DNA from: Boudabousia tangfeifanii
GTDB lineage: Bacteria; Actinomycetota; Actinomycetes; Actinomycetales; Actinomycetaceae
Reading direction: 5' to 3'
Length of the DNA stretch: 64,000 nucleotides
NCBI RefSeq assembly: GCF_001856685.1
Contig: NZ_CP017812.1
Coordinates: 310,001-374,000, forward strand
Made by a program: the position numbers and the translations under genes
Part shown: positions 37,116 through 46,752 of the stretch, piece after piece
Numbering within the stretch: the first letter of the stretch is position 1
Layout of the letters: each line of letters starts with the position of its first letter
Notes under the pieces: model-generated
What the model saw: the letters and a program-made list of their open reading frames with translations, nothing else
Database searches by the model: none
What the model was told of the DNA's origin: nothing

Positions 37116-38384
37116 GTGAATATTCTCTTGCTCGGTTCGGGCGGCCGTGAACACGCCCTCGCACGTTCTTTGAAAGCTGACTCGAAGGTCGAACGACTGC
37201 TGATTGTGCCTGGCAACCCGGGCATGGCAGAACTTGGCGAACTAGTTGCGCTAGACCCAATGGACGGACAGGCTATGGTGGACCTAGCCTTGCGCGAGCA
37301 TGTAGATTTAGCCGTGATCGGTCCTGAAGCCCCACTGGTAGCTGGTGTTGGTCAGGCACTGCGTGAAGCTGGTGTCCCAGTTTTTGGTCCCGATACGGAG
37401 GCCGCTCAACTGGAAGGTTCTAAGGCTTTCGCTAAGGACGTGATGGCTGCAGCTGGCGTGCCCACCGCGGAAGCTCGCGTGTGCACCGACCTCGAAGCAG
37501 TTAGCGCCGCTCTGAGTGAACTAGGTAGCCCCTACGTGGTTAAAGCTGATGGCCTCGCTGCCGGCAAAGGCGTCGTCGTCACTTCCGACTATGACGAAGC
37601 GTTAGAACATGGACGTAAATGCCTTGAACAGCAAGGCGGGCAAGTCCTGATCGAAGAATACCTTGACGGCCCCGAAGTTTCACTCTTCTGTGTTTGTGAT
37701 GGCTCCACTGTGGTGCCCCTCGAAGCTGCCCAAGATTTTAAGCGTGCCTACGACGGTCAAACCGGCCCCAACACCGGTGGCATGGGCGCATACTCGCCAC
37801 TGACCTGGGTGCCAGATGGTTTGCCGCAGCGAGTCGTCAAAGTGGTTGCCCAACCCGTCGTTGACGAGATGGCCCGCCGTGGCACCCCCTTCGTTGGTTT
37901 GCTCTACTGCGGTTTGGCCCTCACCTCCGGTGGATTGCGCGTCGTCGAATTCAACGTCCGCTTCGGTGATCCCGAAACTCAGGTCGTCCTCGCTCGCCTG
38001 CGCTCCTCACTACCAGACCTGCTCCTAGCTGCCGCCACCGGCACCCTAGACCAGCAGCCCCCACTTGAATGGGCCGAGGACGCCGCCGTTACCGTGGTCC
38101 TAGCCGCCAACGGTTACCCACTCGATACTCGCACCGGGGGAGTTATCACCGGGATCGACGCCGCCGAATCAGTACCGGACGCCTACCTAATCCACGCCGG
38201 CACCAAGCTAAACGAGGACGGCGACCTGGTCGCCTCCGGCGGTCGCGTCTTGTCAGTAACCGCCCTCGGAAAAGATGTTGCTACCGCCCGCGCCCAAGCA
38301 TACGAGGCCATAAAGGCACTCCACCTTGAAGGCAGTCACTACCGCAGTGATATCGCCGCTAGCATGGACGCCCCAACCGCCTGA
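37116..38384 (+). CDS. purD: phosphoribosylamine-glycine ligase
   Basis: PurD is the second enzyme of de novo purine synthesis (glycinamide ribonucleotide formation). The 422-residue ATP-grasp protein begins VNILLLGSGGREHAL and has VVKADGLAAGKGVVV, GPNTGGMGAYSP and VEFNVRFGDPETQ signatures. GTG at 37116 is chosen because family members start at this motif; an in-frame ATG at 37077 would add 13 unrelated residues. There is no Shine-Dalgarno; a TAATCT hexamer ends 7 bases upstream, so the mRNA may be leaderless. The unknown 641-residue protein and purC follow on the same strand. Confidence 0.95.
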   Translation: MNILLLGSGGREHALARSLKADSKVERLLIVPGNPGMAELGELVALDPMDGQAMVDLALREHVDLAVIGPEAPLVAGVGQALREAGVPVFGPDTEAAQLEGSKAFAKDVMAAAGVPTAEARVCTDLEAVSAALSELGSPYVVKADGLAAGKGVVVTSDYDEALEHGRKCLEQQGGQVLIEEYLDGPEVSLFCVCDGSTVVPLEAAQDFKRAYDGQTGPNTGGMGAYSPLTWVPDGLPQRVVKVVAQPVVDEMARRGTPFVGLLYCGLALTSGGLRVVEFNVRFGDPETQVVLARLRSSLPDLLLAAATGTLDQQPPLEWAEDAAVTVVLAANGYPLDTRTGGVITGIDAAESVPDAYLIHAGTKLNEDGDLVASGGRVLSVTALGKDVATARAQAYEAIKALHLEGSHYRSDIAASMDAPTA

Positions 38385-38477
38385 AAAAACCCGCCCAAAC
38401 GGGGTATTATGCTAGGGCTAACACTGTCAACGAAAACCGTTGATGGGTAAGCGAACGCGAGAGGAAGAACCAACATA

Positions 38478-40403
38478 ATGGGTCCAAACGAACCGAACGA
38501 CACCCAGTCCGGTCAGCCAACCAACAACGCCGCCCAGGCGCCCACTAACCCTGCCCAAACGCAGGAGCAAGTGCCCGGGTGGTTCATGGACCCCGCCATG
38601 CTCGGTGAACTCTCCGTCCTCTCCGCCCTCGCCGCTGGACGTAACCCTGCGGATGCCCTGCCAGACCCAAACTGGTACCAGGAACGCGCTGCTGCCCGCG
38701 CCCAAGCTGAAGCCGAGGCCGCCGAAGAAGCCACCACCACGGCTACCCCACGAGCCAGCCAGGGCCCCAGTGATGACGAACTCGAGCGCATGCTCGAAGA
38801 AACCCGGCAAGAACTACGGCACAACAACCAGCTCGCCCAAAATATTCGCGCGACCGCCAACGCCCTCTTCTCGCCCCGTCACTACCACCTACCTTCCGGC
38901 TACCTGCCACCAGCAGCCCCCACCCGGCCAAACCTCACCATCCCTCGCACCCCACAAGTGCCAACCGAGGACGAAGCTACCCAAGCAAATCGCACTGTGG
39001 GCGCTGGACGGCCAACCCATCAGCAACAAGCCACCAACCAGCTACAACAAGTTGGGTTAGAACGTCCCGCCAACCCAGAACTGGCCGCCAAAAACTGGGA
39101 AACCCCACTCGCAGAAGTAGCCGAGGCCAAAACCCCAGCAGAAGCTAGCCACAACGTAGCAGCTAACGTGCCGGTGAACGCACCAGCCCAGGAAAATGCG
39201 GACGCGGTTGCTACCCCCAAGGCCGACAGTCCACTAGCAAAGCCGGCTGAAAACCAAGAGGCAACAAGCCGACCGGCCGAAAAGCCAGTCCCAGAATCAC
39301 CTATCGCTAAGGCCGCAGACAAAGCGGTGCAAGCCCTGATCGCCAACCCAGACGAACTAGCCGGCGAAATCAAACCACCGGCAGAAGTCACCGAGTTTGA
39401 CCAATTCTTTGAAGCCGAAGACCTCTTCAGCTTCGAACCAACACCTGCGGCAAAAGCAGAAGAAACCTTCGAAGACTTCGCCTGGGATAGCGACGAGCCA
39501 GTGACCGAAGAAGAACTGGCCGCCCTTGCCGCAGATCAAACTTGGCAAGAAGAAAACAGTGAAGTGGCCGACGAGGTCGCACGCCCAGACGCCCCAGTGA
39601 CCCCTGCCGCTAATGCCACCAACCTGCAGCAGTCGCCAATATCGAGTCGACTCAAAGCAGAACTATCCGAAATCTCTCAGGCCTCCGCCCTACAGGCCGA
39701 GGCTGAAGCGACCGAAGCAGCTAAAGCTGGAGCAAAGTCCGTCGGCCAGACCGGGGCTGCCCCACAGGCCAACGGAGCCAATGCCGCCAGCAACCCCGCC
39801 GGAGGATCGGCACAGCCCGTGGCACCCTCGGCCAACGAAAACTACCCGAACGAAACCCAGCGCCAAGACAAGCAGCAAGCCAACGGCACCCCAGCCTCCG
39901 GCGATGTCATCTTGGTGCTGACCCAGATCGGCGACATCCCGGAAGCCATTGACGTGGCCGGAAGACTAGCCCAGCGCCTAACCCGCGGGGGACAAGCCGC
40001 CCAGTGCGTGCTCGCCGGTGCCAAGTCGCTGCTGCCCGGCGACGAGGTACGCGTTCGTTCCGCCAACGAACTCAACAAGGTGCGCACCGCCAACCCGGAA
40101 CAAATTCAGGTGCTAGTGGTGGCCGACTCGCCAGTCGAAAGTCACGCCCGCACCGCCAGCCGACTACTAGAAAACCTGCGCCCCGCCCAAACCTGGGGAG
40201 TCTGGGATGCACGACGTGAACTCGCCGAAGCCCAAGACTGGATGGGACAAGCCCCCTACGGTCAGCAGGTACAAGAACTAGCCCTCCACCACGTGTGGGA
40301 AGCCACCGACCCGCTCAGCTACCAGACACTTCCCGTTGGCTGGCTCGACGGGGCCCCCGCCCACCCAATGCAGTGGGAAATCATCAAAGCCAACCTGAAT
40401 TAG
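38478..40403 (+). CDS. unknown Ala/Pro-rich protein inside the purine cluster
   Basis: A 641-residue protein starting at ATG 38478 with GAGAGGAAG upstream. Residues ~30-70 are moderately conserved-looking (VPGWFMDPAMLGELSVLSAL), ~75-110 form a probable coiled coil, and ~110-470 are low-complexity, rich in Ala, Glu, Pro and Gln. The C-terminal ~170 residues look like a folded alpha/beta domain: GDVILVLTQIGDIPEAIDVA, then LVVADSPVESHARTASRLLE and WGVWDARRELAEAQDWMGQ. The last segment is faintly like the SRP-GTPase-type Asp-Ala-Arg region, but no P-loop is visible. It is cytoplasmic. Its place between purD and purC suggests cotranscription with purine genes; function is unknown. Confidence 0.8.
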   Translation: MGPNEPNDTQSGQPTNNAAQAPTNPAQTQEQVPGWFMDPAMLGELSVLSALAAGRNPADALPDPNWYQERAAARAQAEAEAAEEATTTATPRASQGPSDDELERMLEETRQELRHNNQLAQNIRATANALFSPRHYHLPSGYLPPAAPTRPNLTIPRTPQVPTEDEATQANRTVGAGRPTHQQQATNQLQQVGLERPANPELAAKNWETPLAEVAEAKTPAEASHNVAANVPVNAPAQENADAVATPKADSPLAKPAENQEATSRPAEKPVPESPIAKAADKAVQALIANPDELAGEIKPPAEVTEFDQFFEAEDLFSFEPTPAAKAEETFEDFAWDSDEPVTEEELAALAADQTWQEENSEVADEVARPDAPVTPAANATNLQQSPISSRLKAELSEISQASALQAEAEATEAAKAGAKSVGQTGAAPQANGANAASNPAGGSAQPVAPSANENYPNETQRQDKQQANGTPASGDVILVLTQIGDIPEAIDVAGRLAQRLTRGGQAAQCVLAGAKSLLPGDEVRVRSANELNKVRTANPEQIQVLVVADSPVESHARTASRLLENLRPAQTWGVWDARRELAEAQDWMGQAPYGQQVQELALHHVWEATDPLSYQTLPVGWLDGAPAHPMQWEIIKANLN

Positions 40404-40453
40404 TTATCGCACTAGGCGCTCGCCAGTGCGGGCGTCATGATTAAGGAGAAACC

Positions 40454-41383
40454 ATGTCGCCCCAAACACCGGCACCCACCCTCACCGGCTGGCAACACGT
40501 CTACTCAGGCAAAGTACGGGACCTATACGTCCCGCTACCAAACAATCCCGAAGGCTACGACCCCACCAAACACGTCCTCGTAGTCACCTCGGACCGCATT
40601 AGCGCCTACGACCACGTCCTCGACTCACTCATCCCAGACAAGGGCAAAATCCTCACCGCCCTCACCCTCTGGTGGTTCGAACAGCTGGCCGACCTCGGCA
40701 CCAACCACCTCGTCTCCACCAAAGTGCCAGCCGAGGTCGCCGGCCGCGCCATGGTCTGCCAACAACTCCAAATGGCCCCCGTCGAATGCGTCGTGCGCGG
40801 CTACCTCACCGGCTCCGGCCTAGCCGACTACCGGCGAGACGGTGAAGTCTGCGGCGTCAAACTCCCCGCCGGACTCACCGAAAGCTCCCGCCTCGAAACC
40901 CCCATCTTTACCCCAGCAGCCAAAGCCGAACTAGGGGAGCACGACGAAAACGTCACCGCGAAAGCCGTTGCTGCGATGGTTGGCAAAAAGCGCGCCCAAC
41001 AACTGGCCGAACGATCCCTAGCGATCTACCAGCGGGCCGCCGACCTCGCCAACGAGCGAGGCATCATCCTGGCCGACACCAAGTTCGAATTCGGGCTACT
41101 GCCAGAAACCGACGCAGACCCTGAGGCCGAACTAATCCTCGCAGACGAGGTCCTCACCCCCGACTCGTCCCGCTTCTGGGCCAAAGAAGAATGGGAAGAA
41201 GGCAAAACCACCCCGTCCTTCGACAAGCAATACCTGCGGGACTGGCTCAAATCCCCTGAGGCCGCCTGGGACCCCACCGGCGAAATCGCCCCACCAGCCC
41301 TGCCAGAGAAGGTTATCGCCGCCACCCGCGACCGCTACCTCGAGGCCTACCGCAAGCTCACCGGCACCGAATTTGCCGGCTAA
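40454..41383 (+). CDS. purC: phosphoribosylaminoimidazole-succinocarboxamide synthase (SAICAR synthase)
   Basis: PurC joins aspartate to CAIR in purine synthesis. The 309-residue protein, of the longer actinobacterial/yeast-like form, carries YSGKVRDLYVP, VVTSDRISAYDHVLDSLIPD, ECVVRGYLTGSG and the C-terminal DKQYLRDWL signatures. The ATG has AAGGAGAAA upstream and the gene begins 50 bases after the unknown 641-residue gene. The two purine genes downstream (purS, purQ) follow after a 204-base spacer with a hairpin. Confidence 0.96.
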   Translation: MSPQTPAPTLTGWQHVYSGKVRDLYVPLPNNPEGYDPTKHVLVVTSDRISAYDHVLDSLIPDKGKILTALTLWWFEQLADLGTNHLVSTKVPAEVAGRAMVCQQLQMAPVECVVRGYLTGSGLADYRRDGEVCGVKLPAGLTESSRLETPIFTPAAKAELGEHDENVTAKAVAAMVGKKRAQQLAERSLAIYQRAADLANERGIILADTKFEFGLLPETDADPEAELILADEVLTPDSSRFWAKEEWEEGKTTPSFDKQYLRDWLKSPEAAWDPTGEIAPPALPEKVIAATRDRYLEAYRKLTGTEFAG

Positions 41384-41411
41384 GCAAAGACCAAAACAGT
41401 CACCACCAGAA

Positions 41412-41451
41412 CCGAGGGCGAAAAGCCCAAAAGTGGGAAAACCGCCCTCGG
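41412..41451 (+). terminator. hairpin between purC and purS, built from the CCGAGGNC motif
   Basis: CCGAGGGCG (41412-41420) is the exact complement of 41443-41451. A smaller CCC/GGG stem sits in the loop. No T-run follows, so it may be a weak terminator or processing site. Confidence 0.55.
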
Positions 41452-41587
41452 CCAGAAATAACCAGTCAGAATCCAACCAAATAAACTAAACTAGGGAAGG
41501 CCAGCACTGGCTGAAAACCAACCCAACAGATAGGGTAGTTTTTAGTGTCGCGAATGCGATTCTTCCCTCTGCATTTAAGGAGCAAAA

Positions 41588-41845
41588 ATGGGCGTCATCG
41601 TCGTCGAAGTAATGCCGAAGCCAGAAATCCTCGACCCACAAGGTAAAGCCATCTCCACGGCACTACCACGACTCGGTTTCGAAGGATTCACCGGAGTTCG
41701 CCAAGGCAAGCGCTTTGAACTGACCGTAGATGGGGAAGTTACTCCCGAACACCTTGACGCAGCCGCCAAAGCTGCCGAATCCTTGCTATCCAACCCCATC
41801 ATCGAAGACGTCATTTCGGTGCGCGAACTAGGTGGTGAAGCCTGA
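41588..41845 (+). CDS. purS: phosphoribosylformylglycinamidine synthase subunit PurS
   Basis: PurS is the small bridging subunit of the FGAM synthase complex with PurL and PurQ. The 85-residue protein shows the family pattern [18 protein letters not shown] and [16 protein letters not shown]. The ATG has AAGGAGC upstream. It overlaps purQ by one base (TGATG), so the two are translationally coupled. purL is not in the window. Confidence 0.95.
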   Translation: MGVIVVEVMPKPEILDPQGKAISTALPRLGFEGFTGVRQGKRFELTVDGEVTPEHLDAAAKAAESLLSNPIIEDVISVRELGGEA

Positions 41846-42540
41846 TGGTAAAAATCGGTGTGGTGACCTTCCCCGGCACCCTCGATGATCGAGACGCCGC
41901 CCGGGCCGTGCGCCTAGCTGGCGCCGAAGCAGTCGAACTATGGCACAAGGATGAAGACCTCAAGAGCGTTGACGCCGTCGTGCTCCCTGGTGGTTTCTCC
42001 TACGGCGACTACCTCCGCTGCGGGGCCATCAGCTCCCTCAGCCCCGTCATGGGCAAAGTAATCGAACGCGCCAAGGCCGGCATGCCCGTCCTCGGTATTT
42101 GCAACGGCTTCCAGGTGCTTTGCGAAGCCCACTTGCTACCCGGCGCGCTCATCCGCAACGACCACCAGAAGTTCATCTGCCGCGACCAGAAGCTCGAGGT
42201 CGTGCGCACTGACACTCCTTGGACTTCCAAGTTCACCGCCGGTCAGGAAATCACTGTGCCGCTCAAGAACGGTGAAGGTAACTTCGTGTGCGACCCAGAC
42301 GATCTTGAACGCATCGAAGGCGAAGGCCAGGTCGTCTTCCGCTACCGCGAGTTCAACCCCAATGGTTCTATGAACGACATTGCCGGGGTTTGTAACGAGG
42401 CCGGAAACGTGGTCGGTTTGATGCCGCACCCAGAGCACGCGGTAGAGGCCGGCTTCGGCCCACAAAGCGAAGCAGGCCCACACGGTGGCACTGACGGTCT
42501 TGGACTGTTCACCTCCGTGCTCACCCAGCTAGTCGGCTAA
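41845..42540 (+). CDS. purQ: phosphoribosylformylglycinamidine synthase subunit PurQ
   Basis: PurQ is the glutaminase subunit that releases ammonia for FGAM synthase. The 231-residue class I glutamine amidotransferase has the nucleophile C86 in VLGICNGFQ, the oxyanion region [15 protein letters not shown] and the catalytic His-x-Glu in [11 protein letters not shown]. Its start overlaps the purS stop. The expected partner purL does not follow; the cluster ends here at a terminator. Confidence 0.96.
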   Translation: MVKIGVVTFPGTLDDRDAARAVRLAGAEAVELWHKDEDLKSVDAVVLPGGFSYGDYLRCGAISSLSPVMGKVIERAKAGMPVLGICNGFQVLCEAHLLPGALIRNDHQKFICRDQKLEVVRTDTPWTSKFTAGQEITVPLKNGEGNFVCDPDDLERIEGEGQVVFRYREFNPNGSMNDIAGVCNEAGNVVGLMPHPEHAVEAGFGPQSEAGPHGGTDGLGLFTSVLTQLVG

Positions 42541-42586
42541 CAGCTGCAAGCCCTGCTGATAAAGCGCTGTTTCTTAGACGCTACTG

Positions 42587-42710
42587 GCCAGGTACCACTG
42601 GGTAGGCGCGAATATCTAGGTGTAACTAGCTAGCTGCTGTTAGCTGGTAGCACTGGCTAGGCGTTGTCTTTGACAGGGAACCAATAGCGGCTGGTGCCAC
42701 TGACTAGATG
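42587..42710. repeat. three degenerate ~22-bp direct repeats
   Basis: Repeats at 42587-42608, 42642-42663 and 42689-42710 share the pattern GGT-x-x-CACTG-x-x-TAG-x-x-G, spaced 55 and 47 bases apart, in the spacer downstream of purQ. I see no gene in 42541-42945; the rest of this spacer holds a terminator and a second repeat. Confidence 0.5.
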
Positions 42711-42738
42711 CTGCTGGCCGCGCATCAATAGCAACAAA

Positions 42739-42783
42739 CTAAACCGGTCGGATCCGCAAACTTGCGAGATCCGACCGGTTTAG
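42739..42783. terminator. strong hairpin terminator downstream of purQ
   Basis: CTAAACCGGTCGGATC (42739-42754) is the exact complement of 42768-42783, and the loop contains a further short CGCAA/TTGCG pairing. It is followed by TCGTCTT. Confidence 0.85.
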
Positions 42784-42842
42784 TCGTCTTAGATTGGGGG
42801 AAGCCCGAACCCCAGGTCACGGGTTGCTACCATTCGTGACAG

Positions 42843-42914
42843 GATCTTGCCATCCCGATTGATGTTGCCATGCCTTTTGATCTTGCCTGGCCTTTTGATA
42901 ATGCCATGCCGCTT
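42843..42914. repeat. four tandem 18-bp repeats
   Basis: Four consecutive 18-bp units start at 42843, 42861, 42879 and 42897, each of form GAT-x-x-TGCC-x-x-x-CC-x-x-TT. Read forward they encode a repeated Asp-x-Ala-x-Pro-x hexapeptide, but no ribosome binding site precedes them and the frame runs into the antisense of the next gene. Confidence 0.7.
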
Positions 42915-42945
42915 GGCGACGGGCACGGCCAGGCTACTGAAGGGG

Positions 42946-44097
42946 TTACTGCTCTTCTGATTTTTGGGGCGCTGCCACTAGGAGTGCTTTCGCGTCGATC
43001 TCGACCTCGATCACGGTGGCAGTGCCGGCTGGGTCGCCGTCGATCTGTACTTGCTGTGGGGATTCGGTGGCGACGCGAACTTTCTTGGCTTGACGGTAGG
43101 TGATTGAGCCGGCGTCAAACTGGTGATCTTTAAGGTCAATACCAATATTGCGGGCGAAGAGTTTGGTGCCGAGCGAAGCCCAACCGAAAACGCCACGTTT
43201 TACGTCGAGGGCGGCAATGTCTAGCTTGGAGTCGTTTGGTTTGGCGTCTGGGATGAGAATCATGCCGGGTAGGCCACCACAGTTGGCAATGAGTAGGGTT
43301 CGGACCTTCAGGTCGGACCATTTTTCGGCGTCATCGCGCTGAATGTGAACGTGGAGTCGTTTTCCGAAAGCGTTCTTGATTCCCGCGGCCACATACGCGC
43401 CCCAACCAATCTTGTCCTTGAGAGTGTCGTTCGTGTCGGCCATCATGGCACCGTCGAAACCGAGCCCAGCAATCACTAGGAATGGTTGTTCACTACCTAG
43501 TTCCACTTCCGAGTGTGGGGGAATCTCGGTGCTGTTCTCTTTGCCGAGGTCGTCCTGGTTGGTTCGAATCCACGCCAAGTCCATGGACTGTGGCTCGGTG
43601 GTGAAAGCAATTTCGATGGCCTTCTTGAGGTCATCGGTGGGAAGTTCGAGGTTGCGGGCGTACAGGTTGCCGGTCCCTAGTGGAATCAAACCCATGGGGA
43701 TGCCACTGTTGGCGATGGCTCCAGCCACCATGCGGATGGTGCCGTCACCACCTGCTGCCACGATTCTCTTGGCGCCCTCGGCCAGCGCCTGCTTGGCCTG
43801 TTTGGTGCCGGGATCTTCTTCGGTGGTGGCAATGAATTTGACCTGGTGGTAGCCGCCGTGGCGGGCGCTTTCCCGACAGGTGCGTTCGAATAGGTCTTGG
43901 TCTTCGATCTTGACTGGATTAAAGATGACGTAGGCGGATTCGACTGGGCTGCCGTCAGCGTGGTGTTCTTCAGGGCTGACGGTGTCTAGAATGTGCCCGA
44001 GCTTGCCGGCGTGGTCAACTCCCCAGGTGCCAAGAAAAATGACGACCCCGAGGGAGGCGAGAACTAAAATCCAGAGTACAAGTTGAAACCAATCCAT
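42946..44097 (-). CDS. diacylglycerol kinase-family lipid kinase
   Basis: The protein of about 383 residues has an N-terminal membrane anchor (residues ~4-25) and the DAGK catalytic signature RIVAAGGDGTIRMVAGAIAN with the downstream IPLGTGNLYARNL, common to diacylglycerol and sphingosine kinases and YegS-like enzymes. An N-terminal anchor is not typical and places the enzyme at the membrane. The ATG at 44097 is chosen over a TTG at 44115. There is no Shine-Dalgarno and a TACAGT hexamer lies 6 bases upstream, so it may be leaderless. It is divergent from serS. Substrate is not determined. Confidence 0.87.
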   Translation of the reverse strand: MDWFQLVLWILVLASLGVVIFLGTWGVDHAGKLGHILDTVSPEEHHADGSPVESAYVIFNPVKIEDQDLFERTCRESARHGGYHQVKFIATTEEDPGTKQAKQALAEGAKRIVAAGGDGTIRMVAGAIANSGIPMGLIPLGTGNLYARNLELPTDDLKKAIEIAFTTEPQSMDLAWIRTNQDDLGKENSTEIPPHSEVELGSEQPFLVIAGLGFDGAMMADTNDTLKDKIGWGAYVAAGIKNAFGKRLHVHIQRDDAEKWSDLKVRTLLIANCGGLPGMILIPDAKPNDSKLDIAALDVKRGVFGWASLGTKLFARNIGIDLKDHQFDAGSITYRQAKKVRVATESPQQVQIDGDPAGTATVIEVEIDAKALLVAAPQKSEEQ

Positions 44098-44204
44098 AAT
44101 TGAACTGTAAACCAAACGGCCTAAAATTGCTCGATCGAGTACATTTGTCCACTTTTTCTAGGCACTGTCAGCGAAAATGGCGGTGATTGTTGTATGCTTT
44201 TCGC

Positions 44205-45479
44205 ATGATTGACTTGCGTTTCCTCAGAGATAATCCCCAGGTGGGTCGTGACAGCCAGATTGCTCGTGGCGCAGACCCCGCCCTCGTTGACCAAATCATT
44301 GCCGCTGACCAGGATCGTCGCGATTCCCTCGGCAAATTTGAAGACTTGCGTGCCCAGCAGAAAACTGTGTCGAAGTCGGTGGGGAAGGCCTCTAAGGAAG
44401 AACGCCCCCAGATTTTGGCTCAGGCGAAGGAACTCGCCGCTGAGGTGAAGGCCGCTGAGGCTCATGCGAGTGAGGCCGCAGCCAAGCTGGACGAACTCTT
44501 GTTCCAGATGCCTAACATTATCGAGGGCGCCCCAACTGGTGGCGAAGAAGACTATGTAGTTTTGCGCCATGAGGGTCCAGCTGTTCGTGACTTCGAGGCC
44601 GAGGGTTTCGAACCTAAGGATCACTTGGAGTTGGCCGAAGGTTTGCGCGCGATCGATATGAAGCGTGGCGCGAAGGTTTCGGGTTCCCGGTTCTACTACC
44701 TCACTGGGGTGGGTGCCCGTCTCGAATTGGCGCTTTTGACTTGCGCATTGGATCAGGCCGAGGCCGCGGGCTTCACCCCGATGGTCACCCCCACTTTGGT
44801 AACACCTGAAATCATGGGTGGTACCGGCTTCTTGGGTGCTCACGCCGACGAAATCTACTACTTGCCGGCAGATGACTTGTACTTGACCGGCACTTCCGAG
44901 GTCGCCCTCGCTGGCTACCACAAGGATGAAATTATTGACTTGAGTGATGGCCCGAAGCGTTACGCTGGCTGGTCTACCTGCTACCGTCGTGAAGCCGGTG
45001 CAGCCGGTCGCGACACCCGCGGCATTATCCGCGTCCACCAGTTCAATAAGCTGGAAATGTTTAGCTACTGCGACCCGGCAGATGCCGCCGCCGAGCACGA
45101 GCGTTTCCTCGCTTGGGAAGAAGAAATGCTGGCCAAGGTGGAATTGCCGTACCGCGTGATTGATACCGCCGCTGGCGACCTCGGTTCGTCCGCTGCCCGC
45201 AAGTTCGACTGTGAGGCTTGGTTGCCGACCCAGCAGCGTTGGATGGAAGTTACTTCGACCTCGAACTGCACCACTTTCCAGGCTCGCCGCTTGTCGGTTC
45301 GCCAGCCGGGTGCTGATGGCAAGAACCAGATTGTGGCCACCTTGAACGGTACTTTGGCTACTACCCGCTGGCTGGTTGCTATTTTGGAAAACCACCAGCA
45401 GGCTGACGGTTCCGTGGTGGTGCCAACTGGTTTGCGTCCTTACCTTGGTGGTAAGGAAGTTTTGCACCCACAGGGCTGA
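44205..45479 (+). CDS. serS: seryl-tRNA synthetase
   Basis: SerS charges tRNA-Ser; two tRNA-Ser genes are about 1.3-2 kb downstream. The 424-residue protein has the N-terminal coiled-coil arm (residues ~30-100, Ala/Glu/Lys-rich) and class II motifs: [38 protein letters not shown] (motif 2) and [18 protein letters not shown] (motif 3). ATG at 44205 ([11 protein letters not shown]) is the conserved family start; an upstream in-frame start at 44187 is not supported. A TATGCT hexamer ends 6 bases upstream with no Shine-Dalgarno, suggesting a leaderless mRNA. Confidence 0.96.
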   Translation: MIDLRFLRDNPQVGRDSQIARGADPALVDQIIAADQDRRDSLGKFEDLRAQQKTVSKSVGKASKEERPQILAQAKELAAEVKAAEAHASEAAAKLDELLFQMPNIIEGAPTGGEEDYVVLRHEGPAVRDFEAEGFEPKDHLELAEGLRAIDMKRGAKVSGSRFYYLTGVGARLELALLTCALDQAEAAGFTPMVTPTLVTPEIMGGTGFLGAHADEIYYLPADDLYLTGTSEVALAGYHKDEIIDLSDGPKRYAGWSTCYRREAGAAGRDTRGIIRVHQFNKLEMFSYCDPADAAAEHERFLAWEEEMLAKVELPYRVIDTAAGDLGSSAARKFDCEAWLPTQQRWMEVTSTSNCTTFQARRLSVRQPGADGKNQIVATLNGTLATTRWLVAILENHQQADGSVVVPTGLRPYLGGKEVLHPQG

Positions 45480-45498
45480 GCTTTAACCCTTAGCGTTT

Positions 45499-46494
45499 AT
45501 GGCTTTGGACTCTACCCACCCCGAGAATAATCCTGGTGCGTGGCAGCAACCGGTGACGAAACCAGCCGGCCAGACTCTTCGTGACGACCTGTTGGTCAGT
45601 TCTGATTTTGACCAGATGGTGCGTTTGGCTCGCGGTCAGCTTCCTGCTGATTTGCCGTTGAACCCGGCCGAGCTGCTGATTGCCATGGATATTGATGGCA
45701 CTGCTTTGCGCCCTGATTCGACTGTCTCGCCTCGTTTGGTGGCATTGGTTGCGCGTTTGCTGGCCGAGGGCGTGAGTCTGGTTTTGGCGTCTGGGCGTGG
45801 CCCGTTTGGGGTACTTCCAGTGCAGTCTTTGCTGGGTTTGTTGGGCCAGCCGGCAGTTTGCTCGAATGGGGCAGTGGTGGTGCAATCGCATGTGCCTTCA
45901 CAGCAGCCCCAGGTGGCGCAGGGGCGACCTTGGAAGGTATTGGCCTCGCACGTGTTCGATCCGAACCCGGTGGCTGCTGCCTTGCGGCGAGAAATGCCCG
46001 AGGTTCTGTTTGCAGCGGAGATTGAAACGGGCGAATTTGTGGTGACAGGATCGTTTCCAGCTGGAGAAATCACCGCCCCAAAGCGACTGTTAGAGGCGGG
46101 GGAGAAGCTACCGGATCGGGCGGTTCGCCTCGTGGCGCGTATGCCCGGGATGGGTGTCCCAGATTTTGCTGAGCATGTTCTCAATGCCCAGTTGCAAGAT
46201 GTGAACGCTTTTGTGGGCTGGACAGCGTGGCTGGATGTGGCCCCTGCTGGTGTCAATAAGGGAACCGGTTTGACCGAGCTAGCCCAATGCCTAGGAATTC
46301 CTGATAATGGCACTATTGCTTTTGGGGATGGTCTGAACGATTTGGAAATGATTTCCTGGGCGCATTTCGGGGTGGCGATGGCCGACGGTCCAAAGGACCT
46401 GTTGGCGGCGGCAGACGCACACACGTCCTCGGCCAGCGACGACGGGGTAGCCGCTGTATTGGCTGCGCTCGCGGAGCACTACCAAATCCCGTAA
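45499..46494 (+). CDS. HAD-superfamily Cof-type phosphatase
   Basis: A 331-residue hydrolase with all four HAD motifs: motif I MDIDGTAL (nucleophile Asp near residue 64), motif II LASGRG, motif III Lys in GVNKGTGL and motif IV FGDGLNDLEM. The Cof/type IIB cap lies between II and III. Substrate is likely a sugar phosphate or similar but cannot be named. About 55 N-terminal residues before motif I are an extension beyond the normal family start. It begins 19 bases after serS and is likely cotranscribed. Confidence 0.9.
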   Translation: MALDSTHPENNPGAWQQPVTKPAGQTLRDDLLVSSDFDQMVRLARGQLPADLPLNPAELLIAMDIDGTALRPDSTVSPRLVALVARLLAEGVSLVLASGRGPFGVLPVQSLLGLLGQPAVCSNGAVVVQSHVPSQQPQVAQGRPWKVLASHVFDPNPVAAALRREMPEVLFAAEIETGEFVVTGSFPAGEITAPKRLLEAGEKLPDRAVRLVARMPGMGVPDFAEHVLNAQLQDVNAFVGWTAWLDVAPAGVNKGTGLTELAQCLGIPDNGTIAFGDGLNDLEMISWAHFGVAMADGPKDLLAAADAHTSSASDDGVAAVLAALAEHYQIP

Positions 46495-46701
46495 AGCTTG
46501 CGGCGGTAAGCGCCGTCAGCATGTGCACGGAAGGCTGTGCGGGCAGGATCTGGAGTTTGGCGGAAATGCAAGATTAGAGCTCTCGTAAGGAGAAATAAGG
46601 CATCCTGTTGAAGCTTGAGGGACTAATCCTTGGAACGCCTTTACAAACAATACCTACTGGCGTTGCTGAGACGATTATCGGTCCTGATTTTGGCGTTGGA
46701 A

Positions 46702-46730
46702 TTGTCAAGACTTTTTCTACCGTGTATTCT
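46702..46730 (+). promoter_or_regulatory. promoter of tRNA-Ser(GCT)
   Basis: TTGTCA (46702-46707) and TATTCT (46725-46730) are exactly 17 bp apart; the predicted start is about 16 bases before the tRNA. Confidence 0.75.
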
Positions 46731-46752
46731 TTACCAGTGCTGATATCAGCAT

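Noticed and set aside
42870..43103. Short frame starting in the 18-bp repeats
   Set aside because: There is no ribosome binding site and it continues as antisense of the lipid kinase gene; kept as a repeat only.
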